Shown: positions 15,853 to 24,470 of the stretch, piece after piece
Layout of the letters: each line of letters opens with the position of its first letter
How positions within the stretch are numbered: position 1 is the first letter of the stretch
Assembly: GCF_016908195.1 (NCBI RefSeq)
Contig: NZ_JAFBDK010000003.1
Coordinates: 62,001 to 126,000 of the forward strand
Source of the DNA: Jeotgalibacillus terrae
Lineage (GTDB): Bacteria > Bacillota > Bacilli > Bacillales > Jeotgalibacillaceae
Length of the DNA stretch: 64,000 nucleotides
Direction: 5' to 3'
The notes under the pieces: generated by a model
The model's database searches: none
What the model saw: the letters and a program-made list of their open reading frames with translations, nothing else
Told to the model about the DNA's origin: nothing
Position numbers and translations under genes: made by a program

Positions 15853-17347
15853 ATCACTGCTGCTGGTCTGGCTATTGCTGCTGTCTTACGGTGCGGGGGG
15901 CATATTACACGCATGGAATCGTCTTTACTATTTTACAGAGCAGCCTTTCTATTACTGGATTTACCTTGGAGCGTGCCTGACAGCGCTGCTGACACTGTAT
16001 GTATGGCAGAAGAACATCTATTTTGCTGATCTGCTTGCACCTGAGAAATGGCAGAAAAATTATAACCGGATACCACTCGATGCTGCTGCATTTGTGTTAA
16101 TCATTTCTTTTTTCATCACAACAACACACTTGGAGTCACCATCATTTATTTCTGCGAGGTACTTTCCGGATATCATCTACTATTTAATAACCTATTCATT
16201 ATTTGGCATTGTTGTAACAGGCATGACAGTTATACAGATTACATATCTTGTGAGACGGCTGAAGTACGGGTCTGATCTAAAAACTGATTTGCACGATACC
16301 ATTCTTTTTCGGTCTTATCAGGTCATGAAAGAGGCATTTTTAAATAAACGCACCGGCACACAAGTTGTGCTGATTCTGGGATTTGTGTTTTTTTCCGGCG
16401 GCTCTACAGTTGCTGCTATCGTGGGGATTGGACTGAATATTTTCATACTGCCCGTTATCCTTTTACCTATTTTAACAACCGCCTTCATCCTGCTGTTAAT
16501 CATTTTAAAAAGAACCGGAGACTTTAATAAGATCACTGCTGCAACAGCCGCTCTTTCTGAAGGCAGTGTGACTGAGGATTTGAAAGTCAAAGGGAAATCT
16601 GCGCTGGCAACACATGCAGCTCATATCAATCAGCTCAAGCAGGATGTGAATATTTCTAAAAGAGAGCAGGCGAAAAGTGAACGCCTGAAGACTGAACTGA
16701 TCACAAATGTCAGCCATGACCTGCGCACACCGCTCACTTCTATCATGACGTACACCCAGCTGTTGAAAGATCAGATGCTGACAGATGAAGAACGTAATCA
16801 GTACGTTGGTATTATTGATCAGAAATCGAAACGGCTGAAAATGCTGATTGAGGATTTATTTGAAGCGTCAAAAATGGCCAGCGGGAGTATTGAGCTGAGC
16901 AAAACAAAGGTGGATCTGAATCAGCTGCTTGAACAATCACTTGCTGAACACAGCGAAGCCATCGAAGAAAGCACGCTTCAATTGCGGGTCACCAAGCCGG
17001 ATCACCCTTTGCCCGCCCACGTTGACGGTCAGAAAATCTGGCGTGTATTTGATAACCTCATTAGCAATATGATGAAGTATTCTCTTCCAAACACCAGAGT
17101 GTATATTCATCTCGAACCTGCCGGCAGCATGAATGTCATCACATTCAGAAATATTTCAGCCTATGAATTAAATGGGAATATTGATGAGTTGTTTGAACGG
17201 TTCAAACGCGGGGATGAGTCACGGCACACTGAAGGCTCCGGTCTCGGTCTTGCTATCGCAAAATCTATCATTGATCTGCATGGCGGTGATTTTGACCTTG
17301 ATGCTGACGGGGATTTATTCAAAGTGACGATCAGGCTCGCTGCCTGA
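15830..17347 (+). CDS. Membrane sensor histidine kinase (VanS-like)
   Basis: Cognate kinase of the preceding regulator, 505 residues. About six hydrophobic segments in the first 225 residues form a membrane sensor without a large external domain. A short linker then leads to the dimerisation box SHDLRTPLTS (His296) and the ATPase domain (NLISNMMKYS, FKRGDESRHTEGSGLGLAI). The start is TTG 15830, nine bases after AAAGGTGG, and it overlaps the regulator gene by 23 bases. The signal is unknown. Confidence 0.9.
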   Translation: MDIKLKNKSLLLVWLLLLSYGAGGILHAWNRLYYFTEQPFYYWIYLGACLTALLTLYVWQKNIYFADLLAPEKWQKNYNRIPLDAAAFVLIISFFITTTHLESPSFISARYFPDIIYYLITYSLFGIVVTGMTVIQITYLVRRLKYGSDLKTDLHDTILFRSYQVMKEAFLNKRTGTQVVLILGFVFFSGGSTVAAIVGIGLNIFILPVILLPILTTAFILLLIILKRTGDFNKITAATAALSEGSVTEDLKVKGKSALATHAAHINQLKQDVNISKREQAKSERLKTELITNVSHDLRTPLTSIMTYTQLLKDQMLTDEERNQYVGIIDQKSKRLKMLIEDLFEASKMASGSIELSKTKVDLNQLLEQSLAEHSEAIEESTLQLRVTKPDHPLPAHVDGQKIWRVFDNLISNMMKYSLPNTRVYIHLEPAGSMNVITFRNISAYELNGNIDELFERFKRGDESRHTEGSGLGLAIAKSIIDLHGGDFDLDADGDLFKVTIRLAA

Positions 17348-17361
17348 AGTAAATAGAAAGA

Positions 17362-17392
17362 CGGCACAGCGATTATATTCTGTGCCGCTTTT
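17362..17392 (+). terminator. Terminator of the two-component operon
   Basis: Stem CGGCACAG/CTGTGCCG and a short T-rich tail after the kinase stop codon. Confidence 0.78.
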
Positions 17393-17439
17393 CTGTATCT
17401 ATATGCCATTTTGCAAAATATAATTGATGAATCCCCTGC

Positions 17440-17832
17440 TTACTCCTCGTACGAACCCTCTGTTACGATTATCTGATCAATTGGCACAGACTCACCGTTC
17501 ACCTGCACATCAAGCACTTCATGCTCAGGCTTTGTATTCAGGAGATATGTGTACTGTTGTTCAGCCTCTCCCTGCACTTCCGTTTCTTCAAACTGAATGA
17601 AAAGCGTATCATCTTCTGTTTAAAGTCCCGCTTCTACTGAACCAGCAGACCTGAAAGCAATGTAATACGCGTAAGCCTCCTCCTGAACAAACTGTATTCT
17701 TTCTTCAGACTGTACAGCTTCCTGAATATGGTCAGGTACGGATTCTACCTCGCTGATACTGAGTGTGGCCTCCTGCTGGCAGGCGGATAAAAAAAGCATA
17801 ACAAAAAGAGCAGCAGATCCAACAATTTTCAT
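17440..17832 (-). pseudogene. Lipoprotein gene interrupted by an in-frame TAA
   Basis: Reading from ATG 17832 (ribosome site GGGAGG) gives a lipoprotein signal with lipobox LSAC and about 70 residues, to an in-frame TAA at 17620-17622. The same frame then stays open for 59 more codons to a TAA at 17440-17442. That part encodes protein-like sequence (TEDDTLFIQFEETEVQG, then LLNTKPEHEVLDVQVNGE). One nonsense change, for example CAA to TAA, would explain this. The 70-residue product could still be made. The full-length family was not recognised. Confidence 0.78.
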
Positions 17833-17880
17833 ATGACTACCTCCCTCAATGTTCAATACTATGTACTGAATTGCATCAGG

Positions 17881-18330
17881 TTAATCAAACCATGTAATCC
17901 CTTCATCTTCTTTCACCGCTGTATGATAGCTCAGCGCCACTGTTTCTTCATTCCCGTCCCATCTGACAATAAGATCAATCTCTTCAGTGATCCTGTCATC
18001 CTCACCTGTGTTAGCACTGATCAATTCTCTTAATTCACTGCTTTCTAGAACCTGAAGAGTTTCTGCATGCGGCTGAAACTTGATGCGCTCGCGGATATCA
18101 GTATCAACGACAAAGATCTCAGCCTCTCCTTTAGTGTCTTCCCCAATGTATGTTAACAGCAGTTTATCTTCAGGATGATCCCCTTCATGATTAGCCACAT
18201 ATTCAAGTTCAGCTCTCCAGCTGTCACTCTCCCCCTGAAAAATAAAGAGGGTATAGTAATCCGGATCACCGAAAGTACAGCCGGTTAATAAAAGCAGAGC
18301 AGTTAGTGCGAATGACAAGACATTTTTCAT
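17881..18330 (-). CDS. Hypothetical lipoprotein
   Basis: A 149-residue protein with a clear lipoprotein signal (hydrophobic segment ending LLTGC). The rest is acidic and hydrophilic, with beta-rich stretches such as ELEYVANHEGD and IDLIVRWDGNEETVALSY. It should be anchored on the outer face of the membrane. It lies upstream of the broken lipoprotein gene in the same direction. I do not recognise a family. Confidence 0.75.
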   Translation of the reverse strand: MKNVLSFALTALLLLTGCTFGDPDYYTLFIFQGESDSWRAELEYVANHEGDHPEDKLLLTYIGEDTKGEAEIFVVDTDIRERIKFQPHAETLQVLESSELRELISANTGEDDRITEEIDLIVRWDGNEETVALSYHTAVKEDEGITWFD

Positions 18331-18369
18331 TTGAATCTCACCTACTTCTGAACGTTTTGGTCAAATGAT

Positions 18370-18516
18370 CTATCCGTTATCTGACTTGCTATTTAATTCT
18401 TTTAATAGACGGAAAATCTCTACATTCTGACGATTATTTCCCTTCAGATATTTCTCAATTGTGATTGAGCTGATAAATAAAATAAGCACAATCGCTATCA
18501 TTGCAAATGCAGACAT
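18370..18516 (-). CDS. Small single-span membrane protein (48 aa)
   Basis: Short frame beginning MSAFAMIAIVLILF, one hydrophobic span, followed by a basic and amphipathic tail (IEKYLKGNNRQN). ATG 18516 follows GAAGGAAA at a good distance; an in-frame ATG at 18537 has no ribosome site close by. It sits in the 236-bp gap between the lipoprotein gene and the PH-domain gene, in the same direction as both. Confidence 0.65.
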   Translation of the reverse strand: MSAFAMIAIVLILFISSITIEKYLKGNNRQNVEIFRLLKELNSKSDNG

Positions 18517-18566
18517 CGTTTTTTCCTTCAATATCATTTTTATAAAAGTTCCTAAAAACCCAATTA

Positions 18567-19007
18567 TTACATGTCTATTCTAACATTCGGTGAGCGCCTG
18601 CTGATCTCCTCTAAAAAATCATCTAAGGCTGCAGGTGAAATCTTCACACTGCCAAAAACCGCAGTTCGATAAAAAATTTCAATGCTGTCCGAGGACATTG
18701 TCAATCGATACCCTGTCACCAGATCATGTGTGCGCGCAATTTTAGTTATATCTTCATAACGGATCCTGCTTCGGAATGGACCCCCTTTAACCAGCAGATA
18801 GTCTTCAAATAAAATATATTTAATAGAAAATACTGTCCATAATAGGAAACAGACCGTGCCTACAAAGATTGAAATCAAAATGATGACACCAATTTGGTCA
18901 AGCTTATCATCAATGAATATTGGAAACAGTGTCGCTATACCTGTTATGAAGACTGCTATAAACATGAGTACTTTATATGATTGATCAATTTTCGATCGAA
19001 AAGTCAT
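18567..19007 (-). CDS. PH domain-containing membrane protein (YyaB-like)
   Basis: A 146-residue protein with two membrane segments (about residues 12-32 and 40-62), followed by a bacterial PH-like domain with LFEDYLLVKGGPFRSRIRYEDITKI and DDFLEEISRRSP. Proteins of this layout are common in Firmicutes and have no settled role. ATG 19007 follows AGAGGAGG and is preferred to the upstream ATG at 19028. Confidence 0.8.
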   Translation of the reverse strand: MTFRSKIDQSYKVLMFIAVFITGIATLFPIFIDDKLDQIGVIILISIFVGTVCFLLWTVFSIKYILFEDYLLVKGGPFRSRIRYEDITKIARTHDLVTGYRLTMSSDSIEIFYRTAVFGSVKISPAALDDFLEEISRRSPNVRIDM

Positions 19008-19277
19008 GATGCCTCCTCTAAAATACATGTCAATTTCTCCAATAAATTATTTGTTATATTTACTACGTAACAAGAGGCGGCAAGTTTCATCCTGTCTTGT
19101 TTATTTTTTAATATCCAGCATAATTCCTCCAGCCTATCTTCCCCATACGTCTTCACTCGTGATAATAGACCCTGATTTATTTATCAAGCGGCACAGGGTA
19201 GACGGAGCTTACTGTGCCTTCATAAGAACGTGAATAAAATAACACACTAAAAACCTCCCCTGGTGTGCCCGCTCATC

Positions 19278-19312
19278 AAAAAACAGATCCGGCACATTGA
19301 CCGGATCTGTTC
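19278..19312 (-). terminator. Terminator of the MFS gene
   Basis: Stem AACAGATCCGG/CCGGATCTGTT, followed on the minus strand by a T tract. Confidence 0.88.
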
Positions 19313-20521
19313 TTATAAAGAGTTCTCTCTGCTTTTCGCCTGTACAGCATATAGACCGGCTCTTTTTTTCGTTCTGAGGAATCGGTAAAGCATAATTGCT
19401 GCCAGTATCACGATCCCTGCAGTGATATATAATCCGCTAAAGCCGAGTGCGGAAGAAACAACTCCAAGCATGACTGAACCTGTTGCAATCCCAAGGTCAT
19501 ACATAATGAAAAAAGTCGATGTTGCATGACTTGTTCTACTTTTCGGTGCTGACTGAATGGCCATTGTCTGATAAGCAGGAAGCAGCGCTCCGTATCCAAG
19601 CCCAATCAATGCTGCTGCGATTAAGAGAAGAATGGCTGACTGAACAAAGCTGAGGAGGATCAACCCTGCAGCGAATAAAAACAGTGATGGATAGATCACG
19701 TAATCAGGTCCTCCACTGTCAAAGAGCCGTCCAGTGAAAGGCCTGGATACAATCATCACTACTGCAAATACAACAAAAAACAGGCCGACGTAATCAAACA
19801 GATCGAGTGCATTTGCATAGATCGTGATGAATGACATAATTGACGCATATGCAAAAGATGTTAAAAACCCAATCATCGCAATTGGCATCGCACGCAGTTC
19901 AATCAGGTCACTCCACTTTATTTTCCAATCAACAGTCACCGCTGAACTTTCTTCTTTTCTCACAAAAAATGAAGCTCCGAATGCGAGAAAGATCGCAGCG
20001 GCCAGCACGCCAAACAACTCAATATAATCAATAAATGAAAGCAGCCCAAGCGCTAAAAACGGTCCTGCGACAACAGCAACATTCATTGACATCGCAAAGT
20101 AACCTAGCCCCTCCCCTTTACGGTGATCCGGGACAATATCTGCTGCAATAACCATCAGGACAGTCGTTGTTAAACTGAACCAGATGCCATGAAAAAGCCT
20201 GAGAAATAATAATGACGTAAAATCTGTTGCCACCAGATAAAGCACGGTCGATATACTGAAAAAGAATACGCTTATCACAAGTGTCCGCTTCTTACCCAGT
20301 GCTTCAATGATTTTACCTGCAAAAGGACGCATAATGATTGCAGATACCAGAAACATCGTTGTCATCAGACCAGCTTCTGTTTCAGTTCTTTCAAGACGAT
20401 CCACTGCAAAAACCGGCAGCACAGTCATCAATGAATAAAACACCATAAAAACTAAAAAATTATTAATCAATGCAATAAAAAAAGGCTTTGTCCAAATCGC
20501 CTCATTCGAAATATCTTTCAA
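19313..20521 (-). CDS. MFS efflux transporter (YwoG-like)
   Basis: A 402-residue major facilitator with twelve predicted spans. Loop 2-3 has AGKIIEALGKKRTLV, and the motif MNVAVVAGPFLALGLL resembles the antiporter motif C. The divergent MarR gene mirrors the B. subtilis ywoG-ywoH arrangement, and the protein looks like YwoG. It probably exports a small toxic compound, and the substrate is unknown. The start is TTG 20521, six bases after GAAGGG. Confidence 0.88.
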   Translation of the reverse strand: MKDISNEAIWTKPFFIALINNFLVFMVFYSLMTVLPVFAVDRLERTETEAGLMTTMFLVSAIIMRPFAGKIIEALGKKRTLVISVFFFSISTVLYLVATDFTSLLFLRLFHGIWFSLTTTVLMVIAADIVPDHRKGEGLGYFAMSMNVAVVAGPFLALGLLSFIDYIELFGVLAAAIFLAFGASFFVRKEESSAVTVDWKIKWSDLIELRAMPIAMIGFLTSFAYASIMSFITIYANALDLFDYVGLFFVVFAVVMIVSRPFTGRLFDSGGPDYVIYPSLFLFAAGLILLSFVQSAILLLIAAALIGLGYGALLPAYQTMAIQSAPKSRTSHATSTFFIMYDLGIATGSVMLGVVSSALGFSGLYITAGIVILAAIMLYRFLRTKKRAGLYAVQAKSRENSL

Positions 20522-20550
20522 CCTAAACCCTTCTTTGCTAAAATAGTTTC

Positions 20551-20569
20551 TATACTAACTATATACTAA
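20551..20569. promoter_or_regulatory. Candidate MarR operator between the divergent MFS and MarR genes
   Basis: Two direct copies of TATACTAA (20551-20558 and 20562-20569), 11 bp apart in phase, lie in the 82-bp divergent spacer and overlap likely promoter sequence. Regulation by the adjacent MarR protein is inferred from position. Confidence 0.42.
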
Positions 20570-20603
20570 ACAACTAATTTAATACTTTCAAGCAGGTGAT
20601 TAT

Positions 20604-21038
20604 ATGTATAAAGAAAAAGATGAACATATCGGGATCTATACCAGTCACACCATTAAAGCCATCATCCGTTTTCTCACAACAGAACTGAAGCAATTCGACA
20701 TCACCCCTGAACAGTGGATCGTGCTAAAGAGACTCGCTGCAAATGATGGCATCACCCAAAAAGAACTCGCCGTCCTCGCAGACAAAGACCGTCCATCCAT
20801 CACAAGAATTCTGGATATCCTTGAACAAAAAGAACTTGCACGAAAAGAAAAACACCACACAGACAGAAGATCATTCAGCGTCTTTATCACACCAAGAGGA
20901 ATCGAATTGAAAAACCAGCTCCTTCCCTTCCTCGAAGATGTGTATGAAGATCGGATTCTAAAAGACATTACTGATGAAGAACTTGAAGTATACAGAAGGG
21001 TTTTGGAGAAGATGAACAGGAATATTGAGGGCGTATGA
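20604..21038 (+). CDS. MarR-family transcriptional regulator (YwoH-like)
   Basis: A 144-residue winged-helix repressor: TPEQWIVLKRLAANDGITQKELA, the recognition region KDRPSITRILDILEQKELA, and the wing HTDRRSFSVFITPRG. The C-terminal helix supports dimerisation. ATG follows AGGTGAT. It is divergent from the MFS gene and probably controls it. Confidence 0.9.
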   Translation: MYKEKDEHIGIYTSHTIKAIIRFLTTELKQFDITPEQWIVLKRLAANDGITQKELAVLADKDRPSITRILDILEQKELARKEKHHTDRRSFSVFITPRGIELKNQLLPFLEDVYEDRILKDITDEELEVYRRVLEKMNRNIEGV

Positions 21039-21042
21039 TATC

Positions 21043-21156
21043 CAAGTTGGGACAGAGATTATAGCACAGTGAAATATGCACTTCTGGAAGATGTTTTAAC
21101 AATAAACTGTCCTCAATATGCACATCTCATATCATTTTTACTCCGTCCCCAAATTG
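21043..21156. repeat. Intergenic element with GGGACAGAG...CTCCGTCCCC ends, copy A
   Basis: The ends CAAGTTGGGACAGAG and CTCCGTCCCCAAATTG are imperfect inverted repeats about 80 bases apart. TATGCAC occurs twice inside. A related element lies at 22336-22429, on the other side of the DinB cluster. Confidence 0.6.
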
Positions 21157-21173
21157 ACATAGCAGCACTAGAA

Positions 21174-21213
21174 AAAACGATGCTGTCCTAAAATAGTCAG
21201 CATCGTTTTTTTT
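21174..21213. terminator. Bidirectional terminator
   Basis: AAAAACGATGCTG/CAGCATCGTTTTT hairpin with an A tract on one side and a T tract on the other. It lies between the convergent MarR gene and the 21221 gene. Confidence 0.88.
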
Positions 21214-21220
21214 ATCATTA

Positions 21221-21436
21221 TCAGTTTATCAACCAGAACACCACTGCAAACAAAACCCCCGCAAAAATAACGCCGAACAGCAGCTGCAAAAGACAGCTCC
21301 TGAATAGCACATCATCATTCCGGGCTTCTTGAGTATCTTTGAATAAGGATGCGAGTCCTGAGGTGAAAACGGCATCCCAAAACTTCCAGCTTTCTTTCCT
21401 CTTATCGAGCTTTGCACCTTTACTATCCACACACAT
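21221..21436 (-). CDS. Hypothetical protein with one C-terminal membrane span
   Basis: About 71 residues starting MCVDSKGAKLDKRKESWKF. It has a hydrophilic N-terminal half and then a hydrophobic segment, LFGVIFAGVLFAVVFWLI, that ends the protein. ATG 21436 follows GGAAGGCGGAG; an upstream ATG at 21463 has no ribosome site. The family was not recognised. Confidence 0.6.
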   Translation of the reverse strand: MCVDSKGAKLDKRKESWKFWDAVFTSGLASLFKDTQEARNDDVLFRSCLLQLLFGVIFAGVLFAVVFWLIN

Positions 21437-21575
21437 CTCCGCCTTCCATACATAAAACGTCATGGTTAAAGGCTAATTCACATCAATTATAGCATGTAAA
21501 AAAATGCTATATCAGTCTTGTTCACCATTTTTTTACTGTTATGATAGTCTCTATATTGATCTTTGGAGGCTGATT

Positions 21576-22097
21576 ATGGATTTTACAATCAGACAGAGAA
21601 ATGGTTTTGATGGAAAGATTGGTGAACTTGTTTCAATGATGACCTATTCCAGAGATGTTCTGCTTGAGGACATTAAAGATTTGAGTCAGTCTGACCTGGA
21701 TTTTATCGCTTATGAAGGCTCAAATTCGATCGGTTCACTGCTGATGCATATTACTTCAGTTGAATTTGTCCATCAGGTGATTACCCATGAAAATCGAGAT
21801 CTGACTGATCGAGAAATGGCCCAGTGGAAAACAGCATTGTTTCTTGGTCCTGAAGCAAGTAAAGAGGTCAGCGGAAATCCCGTTGACTACTATATTAATC
21901 TACTGGCTGAAATGAGAGAAAAGACGTTATCAATTTTAAGCTCCAAGAATGAAGAATGGTTATTTGAAGAAGACATATGGGGTAACGGCGTTTCCAATAA
22001 TAAATACTGGCTCTGGTACCACGTGATGGAAGACGAGATCAACCATCGCGGGCAGATCAGAGTAATTAAAAGAATGATGGTAAATAAGAATCAGTAA
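21576..22097 (+). CDS. DinB-family protein
   Basis: A 173-residue protein of the DinB/YfiT metal-hydrolase-like four-helix family. The three metal-ligand histidines are plausible at LLMHITSVEF, at LWYHVMEDE and at EINHRGQI. Many Bacillus DinB-like proteins act as thiol-S-transferases or have no known function. The ATG at 21576 follows GGAGG and is preferred to the open upstream frame. Confidence 0.85.
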   Translation: MDFTIRQRNGFDGKIGELVSMMTYSRDVLLEDIKDLSQSDLDFIAYEGSNSIGSLLMHITSVEFVHQVITHENRDLTDREMAQWKTALFLGPEASKEVSGNPVDYYINLLAEMREKTLSILSSKNEEWLFEEDIWGNGVSNNKYWLWYHVMEDEINHRGQIRVIKRMMVNKNQ

Positions 22098-22107
22098 TTG
22101 TGAAAGA

Positions 22108-22323
22108 ATGGTGAGACAATTGAGGTTATTAAAAATTCTCTATATCCTGGCGACAGGAAGTACACTTTCATACTACTACAGTATGTACATGCCCAAGGAT
22201 GGCGTTGTACAGGGCATCCTCTATATTACAGTGGAACTGGGTTTAGCGGTTCTTTATTATTTTGTTTATAGATGGATTTTTGGCCGGTTTGAGCGTCATG
22301 AACATGCTGGGGACGAAGGTTAA
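22108..22323 (+). CDS. Small two-span membrane protein
   Basis: A 71-residue product with hydrophobic segments near residues 8-26 and 36-56 and a charged His-containing tail (FERHEHAGDEG). It starts 10 bases after the DinB gene and is probably cotranscribed with it. The ribosome site is weak (GTGAAAGA). The family was not recognised. Confidence 0.55.
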   Translation: MVRQLRLLKILYILATGSTLSYYYSMYMPKDGVVQGILYITVELGLAVLYYFVYRWIFGRFERHEHAGDEG

Positions 22324-22335
22324 AGTGCGATAAGA

Positions 22336-22429
22336 TGTGCATCTTAGGGACAGAGATGACTAAAAAGGTCAAGCCTGTCCCCTCCCTGCACATTTCATGC
22401 AACTCTAACCTCCGTCCCCAAAGTGCAAG
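22336..22429. repeat. Intergenic element with GGGACAGAG...CTCCGTCCCC ends, copy B
   Basis: The ends TGCATCTTAGGGACAGAG and CTCCGTCCCCAAAGTGCA are imperfect inverted repeats, with CTGTCCC and TGCACAT inside. It resembles the copy at 21043-21156 in its ends and size. Confidence 0.6.
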
Positions 22430-22460
22430 TACCCATGCTAATACTAATACACTCAGCAGC

Positions 22461-23345
22461 CTACACCCGAATCAACCTGATCATCGTATTAAGCATGACA
22501 ATCAATAAGACAAACGCCATGCCCGGTGCCAGCACAATCCACGGGGCTGTTACGATATCAAAGACGCTTTGACCGATCATACCGGCCCATTCTCCTGATT
22601 TTGATAGAAGTATTTCCTCGTCAAAACTGACTGACCCTTCTGCCTGTCCACCAATATAAATCCGGAACACGCCAAGATGAATCAGTAAAATTAATGAGGC
22701 GATGATCTGCTGCAGGAACACGATCGTGAACCGGTTTCTGAGAACAGGGAGCAAATGCCTGATGACAATATGCTTTTTGGTTGCGCCAAGCTGATAAGAG
22801 GCTTGAATATATTCATGTTTCAATCCGTCCTGAAATTCATTTGAAAACAGGAGTACTAATGAGGGGACGCCGACAGATGTCAGAATCACGAATTGAATGA
22901 AAATAAGCTGTAATCCTCCATCATCGGTTGGAACGGCGAAGAAAACATAAGCCAGAAAGTATACCAGGATAAATGCTGGTACATTGACGTAAGGTGTTAA
23001 AAACAGCTGCACGAAATCTTTTATCCGTTTCGGCATAAATGTCAGTAACGCCCCCAGCAACATACCCGCTATCATTCTGACCAATCCCACGCTAAGTACA
23101 AATAAAATCGTATACTTCGCCCCGTTCAATATTCTAAGCAGCAGGTCCTGCCCTTTCCTGTCTGTTCCAAGCGGATGATCAAATGAAGGTGGATAGGGAT
23201 GAGTTAATATTTCTCCTGCCTCATTAGTCTGGTATGATGCAACTTCAGTATCTTCGTTAAAACCCCACTCATAGATAAAGCTTGCCGCGACCAGCAGGAA
23301 AAGTGCGGAGGGGATCAGGATCAGTATGTAGGATTTATTCTTCAT
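22461..23345 (-). CDS. Oligopeptide-type ABC transporter permease (OppC-like)
   Basis: A 294-residue permease with an N-terminal span, the extracytoplasmic HPLGTDRKGQDLLLRILNGAKY motif of OppC/DppC proteins, and five more spans. The coupling region is YIQASYQLGATKKHIVIRHLLP, close to the EAA consensus. It overlaps the upstream permease gene by 11 bases. No ATPase or binding-protein gene lies alongside. Confidence 0.88.
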   Translation of the reverse strand: MKNKSYILILIPSALFLLVAASFIYEWGFNEDTEVASYQTNEAGEILTHPYPPSFDHPLGTDRKGQDLLLRILNGAKYTILFVLSVGLVRMIAGMLLGALLTFMPKRIKDFVQLFLTPYVNVPAFILVYFLAYVFFAVPTDDGGLQLIFIQFVILTSVGVPSLVLLFSNEFQDGLKHEYIQASYQLGATKKHIVIRHLLPVLRNRFTIVFLQQIIASLILLIHLGVFRIYIGGQAEGSVSFDEEILLSKSGEWAGMIGQSVFDIVTAPWIVLAPGMAFVLLIVMLNTMIRLIRV

Positions 23346-24303
23346 CAGTCACTAACCTCCTGTGTAGCTTACTAAACAGCCAATTCAGGAGCAGGTAAGG
23401 AAGCAGGAATAGCAGGATGGCTACTGCCAGCAGTATACTATCGTTTACCTTATACAATATTAATGTAAAACCCTGAATAACAAATAAATACTCAATCATA
23501 ATCAGGCTCGAAAGCATGATCCAATAAATGAGACTGAAGTGATTAGTAATAGAAAGCAGCATATTTCTGAGCATATGCACCAGAAATACGTTTGACCTGG
23601 TTACCCCTTTAGCATAAGCAAAATCGACGTACAATTTTTCAGACTCTTCATCCTTAATCGTCAACGACATTTTTAACAGCAGAATCGTTGGTGTAAGACT
23701 TAAACAAATGATTGGTAACAGATAGACGGGATCCCCGATTCCATACAATTGAAACAGCTTAAAACCAGTCGTCTGATACAAATAAATCACGCCAAGTTGA
23801 AACAGGACAATTAATAAAACGTCCGGGATGCAATCCAGCAAAACAAGCAGCCAATTAACCGCCTTTTTCATTCTCCCGCTCAGAAAATGATATCCATATA
23901 ACATCACGAGAACGGCTGTAAATGAAATAAAAAGTGCGATCATCAATAATGACATTGAATATTGATACGCTTCTAGCAGATAATCAATATTAACCCGAAT
24001 ACCATCAAAGGTTGTTTCTTCGAGCACATAGAAATTGAATAAGCCGATCAATGTTGTACCGATTTCTTTGATATATTCAATGGGGTAAAATCCGAAAGAG
24101 TCACCTGCAGCGTTAAAACTTCCCACAAGATAAGGCAGAGAAGCAATGCTGCAAGTGCTGATTAATATAACAATTGTTTTTAATATAAAGCTCATGATTG
24201 AACCGGGTGCCTTTTTTAGTTGTGTGGCGATACTTATGTATAGTGGTTCATTTTCCGCCCTGATAGAGAGACGCCTCCTCTTACATCTATAAATTGTTCT
24301 CAT
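23335..24303 (-). CDS. Oligopeptide-type ABC transporter permease (OppB-like)
   Basis: A 322-residue partner of the OppC-like permease, with about six spans and an EAA-like loop (YVDFAYAKGVTRSNVFLVHML). The conserved OppB N-terminus is poorly preserved. The start is uncertain: GTG/ATG candidates before 24195 give a basic, non-membrane extension, and ATG 24195 (MSFILKTIVIL) would begin at the first membrane span. Neither has a strong ribosome site. Confidence 0.8.
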   Translation of the reverse strand: MRTIYRCKRRRLSIRAENEPLYISIATQLKKAPGSIMSFILKTIVILISTCSIASLPYLVGSFNAAGDSFGFYPIEYIKEIGTTLIGLFNFYVLEETTFDGIRVNIDYLLEAYQYSMSLLMIALFISFTAVLVMLYGYHFLSGRMKKAVNWLLVLLDCIPDVLLIVLFQLGVIYLYQTTGFKLFQLYGIGDPVYLLPIICLSLTPTILLLKMSLTIKDEESEKLYVDFAYAKGVTRSNVFLVHMLRNMLLSITNHFSLIYWIMLSSLIMIEYLFVIQGFTLILYKVNDSILLAVAILLFLLPYLLLNWLFSKLHRRLVTDEE

Positions 24304-24430
24304 GTTATAGTGATAGAATTTATTTAACCTTTATACTATAACATGCAATAAATGACTTCATTGCCCTTATTTTCTATTTAATCCTGTTGGATGATCAGCT
24401 TCTGTACTTGTCAGTTTCATCAAAAGACCT

Positions 24431-24459
24431 AAAAAACGGTACCCTTTTAAAAGGATACC
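24431..24459 (-). terminator. Terminator of the YdhK-like gene
   Basis: Hairpin GGTATCCTTTT/AAAAGGGTACC with one mismatch, followed by a T run on the minus strand. Confidence 0.78.
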
Positions 24460-24470
24460 GCCAGAAAAAA

